The notes under the pieces were generated by a model. The model saw nothing but the letters and a program-made list of their open reading frames with translations, ran no database searches and was not told where the DNA came from. A DNA stretch of 25,798 bases from Purshia tridentata (lineage: Eukaryota; Streptophyta; Magnoliopsida; Rosales; Rosaceae), in assembly GCA_003254885.1 (NCBI GenBank), contig QANT01005581.1:1-25798 (forward strand), in the 5' to 3' direction. Of this stretch, positions 9,951 through 21,900 are shown piece by piece. Every line of letters starts with the position of its first letter. The stretch's first letter is position 1. The position numbers were made by a program, and so were the translations under genes.

Positions 9951-12900
9951 ATGGCTCCAAGAAAGAGACCCAATGCTTCAACTTCTTCTACGACGTCGTC
10001 TAAGAAATCCAACCCCAAAACTCAGCCTCCGCCTGCCAAGTTCGGCATCCAACATTTCTTCGAGCGCCACACCCAGAACTCCCAAAAGCCCAAAAACGGC
10101 GCCGTCTCCACCCCTCAGAACCCCGAACACATTGCTGGGGGCTCCACCCCTGTTGTCCCGGAAAAATCGGTTCCCGAGCTCCGAAACCCTGCGCGGATTG
10201 ATGATGGTAATGCGGTTTTAGCTTCGGGAAGTCACGAGAATCGGCCTAATTTACAGTCGACTAATAAGAACGAGACGTCGCAGAACACGCCACCGGAGAA
10301 TTTGATGGCAGTGAGAGCTGTTGATGCCGAGGAGAATGTGGATGAGGAGGCCTCACCGGAGATCTCAAAGGCTGCGCCTTTCAAGCGGTTCAAGTTCTCG
10401 CCTGGAATGGTAAATTTAGCTTCCATACTTAATAATGGAATTGTCATTTTCATTTCACTATTAATCATGACTTTTTACTGATAGTATTAATGGAATTAGT
10501 CTAAATTCGCTGTTTGTTTCACTTGTGAGTGCTTGAGCAATGCTGATTGCAATGATTTTTCTTTTAAAAATTTCTAATTTAATTTTATGAATGTCAATTT
10601 GGTGATAGTTGATAAAGCCGAGCCAAGATGATGGGGGTGATGAGGTGACATGGAGGATATCTCCGGTGAATGAAAGACTCCAAGCAGTTTCAAAGCGCAT
10701 GCCGGAGACAATGAGGGTGTTGGCAGACTCTTCAAGGCTTAAATCTTTAAGCATTCAACAATGCTCACTAAAGAAGGCATGTTTTTCTGTTATTTATTTA
10801 TTTTGCTCCTTTTGGTATTATTATCAGATTATTAATAAATGAAAAATGTACAGACTTCTCCTGGTAAAGCCGAAAAGGTTGATAAGAGGCTTTCTTCACC
10901 AACAATGAATACTTCTGAAAGATCTTTGGTATCCCTGAACAGGGTTGGCGTAAAAAGGGTTAACCTGGATCAGGATATGGATAGTAATGAAACTGTGGTC
11001 GACATGACTATCTCCGGAATAGTTAGTAGGCAGAGTCCATTCCGAACTCCACCTTCCCTATCTTACTGCCATGATAAGGTAATTATCCCTTCATAGTTTG
11101 AGCAAACATACTTAATCATTTATGGCTTTTTTTGGACTTTGGAATTAATAAAAATGGAGAAAGTGAGAAAGGGAACATTCTCATACACTGGTGATTAATT
11201 AGGGCACAAGAGAAGACAATGAAAAGAAAAGGCAAAAAACATAAGGAAACATGAGGATACTTTGTTTTGTTTACATAATTTTTTTTTTTCTAAATTAATA
11301 TTCATTGTCTTTTCTTTAGTTTTTTGATATATATATATATATATACATATATATATTATCTTCTTTCTGTCTTTGGAGCTGCTAAGTAGAGGGTGTGGAA
11401 TCATCTTTCTCTAATTGATGCTGTAACTGAATGCAGCTTTCTAATGGGGTTGCGTGTAATGGAGTTTCTGATCAGCTAGGGTCAAGGCAGCATAAAAAGG
11501 TTTGAATGAAAGAAATTATCTACTTGATACCAATTTATGGAGTATGTTATCCTGCTTCGATCAATCAATATTCATGATCTGTGTTCTGTTTCCTGACTTA
11601 ATAAATGGATTATCTCCTGAGTTCTACTTATAAAAAAAAAATTACTCAGTTATTCTTAAGTTGCAAGTTCCCCTGGTTTTGTTCATATGTATGGCAGAGT
11701 GGGTCAATTATATGTTCTCATGCCATGGTAATAATTACAATATTTTTTGATTTGTTTATCTCTTCTTTTAGGCATTGCTTGAACTCTTAGATCAAGTAGA
11801 AGATGTTATTTCTGTTGAAGATTCAGTATCTAATGATGCGGAGGCATCTCCATTCGAAGTTAGAGATGGAAAAGGTGATCAGATGCCTGCCAAATTTGAT
11901 CATGCAGTAAAAAGAGTTGTGGCAGCTCTAACAGAGAAGGTTACTTGGGCATCTTCCAATTGTAATTTCCTTGTATTGGAGGTATGATTTACTAATTCAG
12001 TATCTCTTTGATGAAAGAATAGTGAGTTCCTTCAAGATTGATCATTTTGTAACTTTTTTCTGCTCTAGGTATCTGAGAAGTGTAAACCTGCTGACTCATC
12101 TGGTGCCAAATGCACGTATAAGGTTTCTAGTAAGCAACATCTTCAAATTTAATTCATTCCTTCTTTAGGTTATATATGATAATAAATATCTATTGATTTT
12201 CAGGTTCTTCGCTTACTGAATGAGCAAACTGGAGAAGAGCGTGTTGTGTATTTATGGGACGAGTGGTAAGTACTTCTTGATATCTTGCTTTATAGCACTT
12301 TAATACATATGCAATTTTTTTTTTCCTGAAATCAGTTTCCAATAATGATATACTCTATCTTATGTGTATTATTTAGAGGTCGATTATTGATCCCCAATAA
12401 TAAAAATGCACTTTCTCTGCAATTTCAACTTGTTCATTCCTGATAGTGATTATTATTAATTTTCTTTCTGTTATTAACTTATATGGCTCTTTATAGTTTC
12501 ATGACTTCATCTCCATAGTTATCCACTTTAGGTAATAATGCTAGAGCATACTTATCTTGTGCCATGTCATTCCAGCCTTGTCATTTTTGACACTTACATG
12601 TGATTAGAAATATAGAATGCTTTTGGAAGGCTAAGGTTGGCAAGGTTCAAATACTTTCTTGGATTATACCCCATAGGAGGGTCAATACTTGTGACAATGT
12701 TCAGCAGAGGAGGCCTTACATGTAGCTGTCACGCTCGGTGAGTTCTTTGCAAGATAGGAGAGTAAATATTTGGTCACTTTTTTCTTCATTTCCCAATTGC
12801 CCTTAGATTGTGGCAAAACCTTTTTGAGGAGGCAAGGTTGAGTTAATTGTGGTTGGTTGGCTTTGTTTTGGGTGGTTTGGTTAGAGAGGAATGCTAGAAT

Positions 12901-15900
12901 TTTCGAAGAAAGGCTAGGGGATCAGGTGTCATCTTTATGGGATAGAGTAAGGTTGGGCTTCTTTATGGGCATCAATTTCAGCTGTTTGTAGAGAAATTCC
13001 TTTTAATATTCTTCATTTGGATTGGGGGCAGCTATTAGTTGATCTTAGTCTTCGTCATTTGTAGTTAGAGAGAAGTTTGTAGTTGGATTCCTTGATGTAA
13101 TTGGCTAACTTTGTTCGTTTGGCCTAGATTGTGAACTCCTGCCATGGCTAGGAATTTTTTTTTTGTAACTTTTGGCTTTATTAATAAAGTCTTTGTTTTC
13201 TCTATATAAAAAAATGTAGTTTGTACATTTAGTTAAAAATGAATGCTCTTGGTGGGATTACAAGAATAAAACATGAAAATGCAAACTCCTCTTTCTTTCC
13301 AAATATTATTATTAATATTTTCCACCCTTTTTCTTTTTAAATTATATTTTTCTCAGGTTTTACAGTGTCATTGCACCTGGAGATACTGTCAATGTTATTG
13401 GTGAATTTGATGACCAAGGACAGTGTCATGTGGATAGTGACAATAATTTTATAATTGTTCACCCAGATGAATTGGTGTCGGGAACTCGGGTATACTGCCT
13501 TTTTGTTCAAATGTTCTTCATATGTCATTATTTTTGTGTTTTTGTAGTTGTGACTGCTGTGATCTTTGGTGACTAGTTTTGTGGTTATTGTTACCCTGCT
13601 TGGTCCTAATAAATAATAAAAAATTTTAGGTTGCAGCGAATTTCTTTTGCCCTAGGCGAACTGTTCTGGATGAGAGGCTGAGAAGCAGTGAGCATTCAAC
13701 TGCAGCACTGATTGGTACAATATTGCACCAAGTTTTTCAGGTCTTGGAACATACCTATGACTTTGTAAACTTTTCAATAAATAGACATGGTCAAGAATCT
13801 CTCCATGAAATAGCTTCTAATTTGTTCATCTATGATATGTACAATTTCTGCTTTTGTAGGCTGGAATTGTGGAGGAGATACCTACAATAACTTTCTTGGA
13901 GGCACACGCAAGAATGGTGCTCCAGAAAAACATTGAGAACTTGTATGCTTGTGGAGGTTGGAATTTTTAAAGATGTTACTTTGAAATAATTTATAATTTC
14001 TCTTTCATAATCATTCAGTTTAATTTTTATATTTGTTGCAGAACTGTATTCTCTTAAATTTTCTAGTTACTACTTTTGTTAAATTTTGATTGTCAATTTT
14101 ATGAATCATCTTAGTAAAACTTCTCCTCCTTTTTATGTTGACATTGCAGTAAATGAAAATGATGTATACAAAACGCTGATTGTGGCTGTCCCAAGAATAT
14201 TGAATTGGGTTAACCTTTTCAAAAACACCCAGGTGCACTCATGTTTGTTATTTATCTATTGATTTACTTTCGATGTTACACAATTGAAGTGATGAATGGT
14301 TTGACATTGTATACGTTAAAGAAACCATAGAGAGAATAGACTCTATTCTGAGGCTACTGATACTATGGCAGGATTCTAAAGCTTCTGTTGATTTTGGATC
14401 TGACAATGGGATGAAAAAAGTCAAAATATCTGAGGTAAGACGTCATAGTTGGTCTATCTGTACATAAATTTTTGGTCTATCATTAAGCAATATTGCATCC
14501 ATAGATAAGCTTTCAACAGACGTACAAGTTTATGGATAATTTGAACATTTACATTTATGCATGTTACCTACTTTTCTGGCAGCCTGCATTTATTAGATAT
14601 TTTCTTGAGTTACTGGTTTTCATAATAATCAATATTTACCTTGCATGTTTTGTCCATCCATATGCTAATAGACATTATAATGGTTATTTCTACTTTTATT
14701 TGCCAGTCATAGGCACGTCTGGTTATATGTAGTTCTGCTTGTGAACATGGTGTTATTCTGAAATTGCTGTATGCTTTCTTGTGCTATTCTGTATCTGCTG
14801 TAGTGCTGTGCACTATTTTTCAGTAACATTATGCCATCTCTGAACTAGATCCATGTTGGTTGTAGGTAATTGATATTGAGGAGATGGCCTGGGCTCCAAA
14901 GTATGGTCTGAAAGGCATGATTGATGCTTCCGTTAGAGTGAAAGTTGAATCTAACAAGAATGAATCTGATGAGAAGGTTATGCCTTTAGAGTTCAAAAGT
15001 GGGAAAGTACCCAATGGCCAGGTAAGTATGTGCCTTTACTGAAACTTGTCTAGAATGATATAGAACTTGAGTGATGTATATCATACTATTAACTTATGTT
15101 GCCTAAAGTTATTTTTCTTCTGACTAATGATGTATTATGTGTGCAGTCATCTATGGAGCATAGTGCCCAGGTGATCTTGTACACTCTTCTTATGTCGGAC
15201 AGGTGCTTATGGTTTACCCATAGTTTTTTTATGGTTTCCAGAGGGGTCTTGTACAAATTATTATTGAAATCTTTTGAAGAGCTTACATTATTTGTTCTGT
15301 GTCTCCTGTATTCAGGTACCAGAAGCATGTTGATACTGGTCTTCTATGTTATCTCCAGTCAGATCAGACACAGGTAGTATCCAATGCATCTACATAATAT
15401 ATTTCTATTTATGTGTTTAGTCTATTCAGTCTTCTTTTATTTTTAATAAAATAGGGAATTGTGGTTAGAAGATCTGACCTGGTTGGGCTACTCATGCGAC
15501 GTAATGAACTTGCAAGTAATATTCTCAAGGCATCAAGAACACAAGTACTGCCCCCAATGTTACAGGTCTGAATGGTTTTTGCTGACTTATTAGCAGCGTT
15601 TCCACCAAAATCTTTATTGAACTGCCATTTTATACTTTCCTTTTTTTCTCTGTTGTAGAGTCCAAGCATGTGCAGAGGTTGTCGCCATCTGAATGTTTGT
15701 ACCATCTATCACAAGGTAATTTGATTTATTCTTGTAAGGTATTGAGGAACATGAATAATCGCTCCTAACTAGGGGTTTAAACAAATTGAGCCATTCATAA
15801 ATTGTTTGAGCTTGGTGTGATTTTGGCTTGGCTTGCATTCATTAATTTGAGCTCAAGCCCAGATTTCTTTTCATTTGGAACTGAGTCCAAGTTGAGCTTT

Positions 15901-18900
15901 GCTATGTTGAGCTTGTAACCTTGCAAGCCAATATATATATATATATATATATATACAGTCACCTTCTAGTGAGGGATTCCTCATTTAGTGTTAAATAAGG
16001 GATTCCCTCATATGCACAACCCCCTTGAAAATCAATTAACATAACCAATCTTCAATGTTGAGGGGCTGTCCTTCACATGAGACAAAGTTCCTTCAGGGAC
16101 TTAACAATCTGTAAAATTGAAAACCTTATAACTCCTTTGCTATCCAGAAAGAAAAAAAAAGTAAATATAACTTTTATTCAATCTGTAAGGCCTTCCAGAA
16201 GAATCTGACTGAAGAAGATCACTAGATCTAGCTTCCTTTCTGGAAATTGCATTAATAAGTTAATTGACTTAACTGATCAACAACAGAGCTAATCTCCAAC
16301 TTTACAGGGATTTCCCACAAAGACTTCATGAGCCATGAAATATAAAATTTTAAACTAGCTTTAAAATGTGTCTTTAACTGTGGTTTTCTCCTGAAAAAGT
16401 TGCATATTTCCACAGGATACCTCAATGTAATTAAGATGTTGATTAATTGTCAACACTTTAAGAATCAGTGTTTATAAATGGCCATCATCTTTAATGCCAC
16501 AGGCACATGGAGGAAGCACAGAGAGCAGTGGACTGGGAGATTTATTTGATTCAAATACTCACCACCTAACAAATGCGCATGGTGTTTTCCTAAGGCTGTG
16601 GGATTGGTTAATTGATTTGGAAGCTAACGAGATGCAGGTGCCTTTTGTGAAGTCACTATTGCATAGTGTATAAATGGTTAACTCCCAGTTTTAGTTATTC
16701 TGACATTATAGCCTCTTTTTCCCTTCTTTTTTAATTTTACCTATTGCAGCTTGTAAAGAAAGAAATATGGCGGCCACATAGTTCGAAGAGTGATCATGCC
16801 ACGAGTTGTCTTTCTTCTGTTGTTCTTGATTATGAACTTCCATGTTCAAAGTCTAAAAAGGATAACAGATTTGTTTATCGTTTTCTGCGTAATGGTTTGC
16901 CTTCTCTCAATGGGAGAACATCTAATGGAGATTTTTTGAATGCTGCATCTTCTCCAATAACGGGTGTGGATTGCACACTAAGATGTGGTGACTTTGTGGT
17001 ATGGTACTTTTATAATGTGATTTTTCCGTAGTTCACACGAAATCTGTTTGTACAAGTTTAACATAAATTGCTTATAAATTAATAGGTGTGCACTTTCTGC
17101 ACTCAAGGTTGTTTTGTTGGAGTCATCTGAACTACTAAAGAATATGTAATGTTCATTATTCATTTTTCAAGTATCTTTTGCTGTCCTTGTCATCTTGTGT
17201 TTTGACCCTATCATATCTTTTGATACATGGCTGTATTTTGCTCTATGGATTTAGATAAGTAAAATGATGACTTTGACATTAACATGTTCAGACGTTTATA
17301 TTACGTCCAAGGGAAGTATTTTTCAAACACAATTGATGTGTTTTCTCAGCTATGGAGTAAGAGAATAATATCTGTCTCGTATCAATATTTCGATACTGTC
17401 ACACTAATACTTCTTGGACTATCCTCGGCATTTCTTTGGTATTAAACTATTAATAAATGTATCAACAATTTGGAAATAAAATATATAATTATAATGTATC
17501 ATATACTACTTGTCTGCTTTTGGACACATATGGGCACTTTGTCTTGTGAACATTCACTACCTAGTTTGTTTTTCAAAGAAAATGAAAATCTTAAAGTCTC
17601 TTCTGCCCTCTTTTTCCTTCCTCTCTCTCTCTCTGCAATTTTGTTTTTGTTAATCTCCCCTCCAACTAAAAAAGTGAAAATTTGAAATATAAGTTACAAC
17701 AAACTATGAAACAATAATAGTATTCTTGATTAAGTTTATGCCTTTCTAATTTTTTTTTTCTTTCTTTTTCTCTTGGATGGGAATGCTTGTTCTTCATCTA
17801 TAAGCTTGCAAGACTTGTTCATCTTTCCAATCATTCCCAGAGGACTCAATCGTGTAAAATAATCAATTAAGTATATTAGTTTACCCTGTGATTTCTCAAT
17901 TTCAAGGATGTCTAGACCAACTTTAAGCATGCATGCTTTTTGTCTATGCAAGATAGTAGTTATGAGTTTCAGATTCTGTTTCTTCATGTTTCCTTTTAGC
18001 ATGTGAACATTAACACAATTTTTTCACGTATGTTATATATTTGGAATTTTTTATTGTAAACTCAATATAATGCATTCTGTTTCATATTTTACTTTCAACC
18101 TCCCTAACAATTTATTAATTATTGGTGTGTTTTTCCTTGTTCAGATACTTAGCACCCAATCTGGTCATCTACCTCTTGCAAGTGGGGTCATAACAGATAT
18201 AAGTCGCTCACATGTTTCTGTAAGGATTATATCTGCCATGTTTCCTGTTCATGTGTACTACTGTAAGCTCAAAATCTGTCTTATTAGTGCTTACCTGATC
18301 TTTGGGGATGCGCACTAATAAAGCTAATTGATGTTTAAGCATTAAACTCCTAAATTCATATGAGTGAATCAGTTTTATAATTGTATTAACCTCTGCAAAA
18401 CTCCAGGTTTCTTTTTCCAAGCGCTTACGACTTCCTGGGAGCAACACTTCTTCGGAGGCAAGTGATCTCCTTCAGGAGGTCTGGCGGATTGACAAAGATG
18501 AATTCATGACATCATTTGCAATAATGAGGTAATTACATGACTTTAATTATGCCATAACTATTCTGAAAAAATCATCATGACTTTAATCATTTTCAATAAC
18601 CATGCTTGATTTTGTTTCTGAAGGTTTAACCTTGTTCAACTTTTTCTCCAAAGTGCACAAGCTGCTCACCTGAGAAAGATGATTGTTGACCTTGAGGTGA
18701 ATGTTGGGGACCTGAATTGCATAAAAATCACCATCTTTTTGCTAATTCTAACTCTCTTGTCTGTTGGTGTGCATGTGTGGATATTTTTTAGGCACCTAGA
18801 TTTGACAGTGGATGTATATTCAGCCAGGATCCAGCAATATCCTATATCTGGTCCCAGGGAAATTTAAATGATGATCAGCGTCGAGCCATTCTTAAGGTTC

Positions 18901-21900
18901 TTTACATTTTCCCTTATACTAAATATCTCAATTTTCCTTTGGCAAGTCTATCTTCTTAACCCTACTTTTCATTGGTACTACTCTTCAATTATCTATTGAA
19001 TTCAGACAATAACTAATTCAACAAATTTATTCAGATACTTACAGCGAAGGACTACGCACTTATACTAGGAATGCCTGGAACAGGCAAGACATCTACTATG
19101 GTACATGCTGTGAAAGCCTTGTTGATTAGAGGTTCATCCATTTTGCTTACGTCCTACACAAACTCTGCTGTTGATAATCTACTTATCAAATTAAAGGCTC
19201 AGGTCATCTCTATTTCACATCTTCTTGAAAACCATATTTGTTTCTGTTTTAAATTTTGTGGGGGGCCTAAAAAGAAAAGAATTTTTGATTGCATGTAATG
19301 CATTATGTCCAGGCAACATACAGAGGTTGCCTTCAAACCAAATCTTCTGCTGCTAGATACTCTAGTTTTCTCCACCATTTCATCTAACCTGAGGCCATTA
19401 TTACCATTCACCATTGGGGATGATGCTGCTCTTTGCATTTTGATGTTTGTTTTTGCGTTCTCTTTAAATTTATTGGTGTATGGTTTTCCAATCGTTGTGC
19501 CATATCTTGTGTCAAATACTACTTTGCGTTTCCTTGTATTGAAATTTAGAGCTTTGCAGAATATTGATTTTCTACGCATCGGAAGACATGAAGCTGTGCA
19601 TGAAGAAGTTCGAGGGCATTGCTTTTCAGGTCAGATTAAATATTATAGAGAGCATTTTGGTACAATATGTCACTTGATTTCTTCTCAATGTTTTAACAGT
19701 GGTTTCTGTGACAGAAATGAACATACAAAGTGTGGAAGACATTAAGTTAAGATTAGACCAAGTCAAGGTGGTTGCTGTTACATGCTTGGGGATCACTAGT
19801 CCCTTGCTTGCCAACAAGAGGTTTGATGTATGCATAATGGATGAAGCTGGACAGACCACCCTTCCAGTATGTATATTCATGGATCTCTTGACAGTGCAGT
19901 TATAATTAGTGGAACTAGAGTGTGATGCATATTATGTTAATCGTTATGGTTTTTGAGTATGTCTAGATTAATTCTGTCCTATTCAATCACATTTTTCGAC
20001 TTATTGATTACTTAACTCTGGTGGATTTACAGGTCCCCAAATACTCTGTCCCTTCCTGTCCCCTCCTCACAAAGTTGATAAAAATATAAATTTTTCTTAA
20101 AAAAATAATAATTAAGAAGCATATCTCAAACTTTGTGAGAGGGGATAGGGAGGGACAGAGTATTTGGGGACAAAAGATCTCCACCCACCTAACTCACTGT
20201 ACCTTCACCCAGATAAAGATTTCGAATATATTCTACTGCATAATTTTTCACTATTTTTTTTCTTTTTGGTGCTCTTTCCCTAAAGTTTGTATCACCTGGA
20301 TTTTTTTTCTCGCTTTTAATACTTTAGAACTTATGCTCGCATTTCTCTTGTTGCAGTAAATATTTTGACAAAATTCATATCATGTTATTTTGCTTGTTAC
20401 ATTAGTTGGCGTTAGGCTTAAATGGTTTGAGTGTATGTTCGTCATCCCTTTATACAGAACCTTATCAAAGGAAGTGTATTCATGAGCAATTTTCTGTTTT
20501 ATCAGGTATCTCTTGGGCCTTTGATGTTTGCTTCAACATTTGTCCTGGTTGGTGATCATTATCAATTACCTCCTCTGGTCAAGGTGTATATCTTTGTGCG
20601 TGTGTGGGGTGTTCTTTTTGTTTTTTATACTCTTAGTTTTGGCTCAATGAAATGTCCTATGATTTTCCATCTCTAGAGTACAGAGGCTCGAGAAAATGGA
20701 TTGGGGATAAGCTTGTTTTGCAGGCTCTCAGAAGCACATCCTCATGCAATTTCAGCATTGCAAAGCCAGGTTATTATACATTTAGAATGGAATACATAAT
20801 TTTGGCACTCCTTCTGTAGCAATGATATTTACTATGCTGTTCGAATCCAGTACCGTATGTGTCAAGGCATTATGGAACTGTCAAATACCTTGATATATGG
20901 TGACAGATTGCGTTGTGGTTCTCCTGAAATATCTAATGCCAAACTCAAGTTTTCAAGTTCAAAGTCTCATTCATTGTGGATAAAGGAGGTGAGAGCAATT
21001 TCTGAAGAAATTCCATATTTCTATTGAAATAAATTGTCATGCTTATACATAATGTGCGCTTGCATGGCAAAGTTTATCATTTAACCTTGTCTATTAAATT
21101 CATAAGTAGTAATGGTAGTATCCAATATCAAAATTCTTATGACAGCTTGTAGCATGTTTCTTGTTTGTGCTTTTATTTTCAAAATACATCCTTCCACCTT
21201 TCAAGGTTATCTTCATATCATGTTGTGGCATTGGAATTTAATGAAATATTATGTGGAAGAATTATGACTTGATGTTCATTGCAAACTGTTAGCATGTTTC
21301 AAGCATAGGTTGTGTTAGGTTAAAGCTTGAATTCATTATTTAAGATATGGCTCCAAAGTGGATTGGATTAAATCCTACCAGGTTAACTGGGGAAATATCA
21401 CTTGAAGAGGTTCAATAGTTTCTGTGTTTATTTTGTACAGAGATGTTTCTCATATCATCTGTGACCTTCATTTTGTGCAAGTGGCCAAATTTTTCTTATC
21501 ATTCGTGACATTTCAAGGCTTACTGAAAACTTGTAATGAAATCGATGTTTTGGTTGATATACATAGTGCACTTTCTAAGTGTCAATAACTTATTTAAATT
21601 CAGTGTCTTAGGACTTTCTTCTGCTCATGGTTGCAGGTTCTAGATCCAAGCAAACCAGTTATATTTATTAATACAGGTTCGTAGAAGTACTATTGCTTGT
21701 TTTCCATAATCATTTCTACTGAATTAGCACAGTTGGTTTGTTCTTGGGTTTTAATATTTATCATATTCACAACCTAGATACTCTACCTGCTTTTGAGGTA
21801 AAGGACCACAAGATTGTGAATAACCCGATGGAAGCTCACATAATCGTAGAGGTTTGATCCTTGCTTGAATATGTATTACAAATAATGTTTGTTGCTTGAG

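Larger units (their letters stand above)
9951..13489 (+). other. DNA2: DNA2 exons 1-8: N-terminal and OB-like module
   Basis: Exons are 9951-10409, 10609-10776, 10854-11078, 11437-11499, 11772-11981, 12069-12122, 12204-12265 and 13357-13489. Exon 1 is Pro/Ser/Lys-rich and holds KFGIQHFF at residues 30-37, a PIP-box-like motif. Exon 2 ends at a GC donor. Exon 5 begins the conserved [11 protein letters not shown] stretch. Exon 6 uses a weak donor (AAG|GTTTCT); the only nearby alternative, GT at 12130, would lead into a stop in the next exon. The TGG for Trp is split between exons 7 and 8. The exon 1-4 region is the least conserved part of the family, so its borders are the least certain. Confidence 0.85.

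Noticed and set aside
10090..10109. GGCGCCGT palindrome in DNA2 exon 1, also seen in the DCC1 promoter
   Set aside because: In exon 1 it simply encodes NGAV in a GC-rich coding stretch. The shared 8-10 bases are not enough for a regulatory claim.
11327..11357. (TA)n runs as possible CRISPR or centromeric repeats
   Set aside because: They are plain dinucleotide microsatellites with no spacer structure, and CRISPR arrays are not expected in a plant nuclear genome.
17736..18002. 88-aa minus-strand frame in DNA2 intron 19
   Set aside because: It looked like a possible transposon polyprotein piece, but no motif I know is present and the lysine run comes from a T-rich tract.
19305..19745. 146-aa plus-strand frame overlapping DNA2 exon 25
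   Set aside because: Only the part from 19560 to 19629 is exon, in this same frame by chance of phase. The rest is intron read-through without conservation to the helicase.
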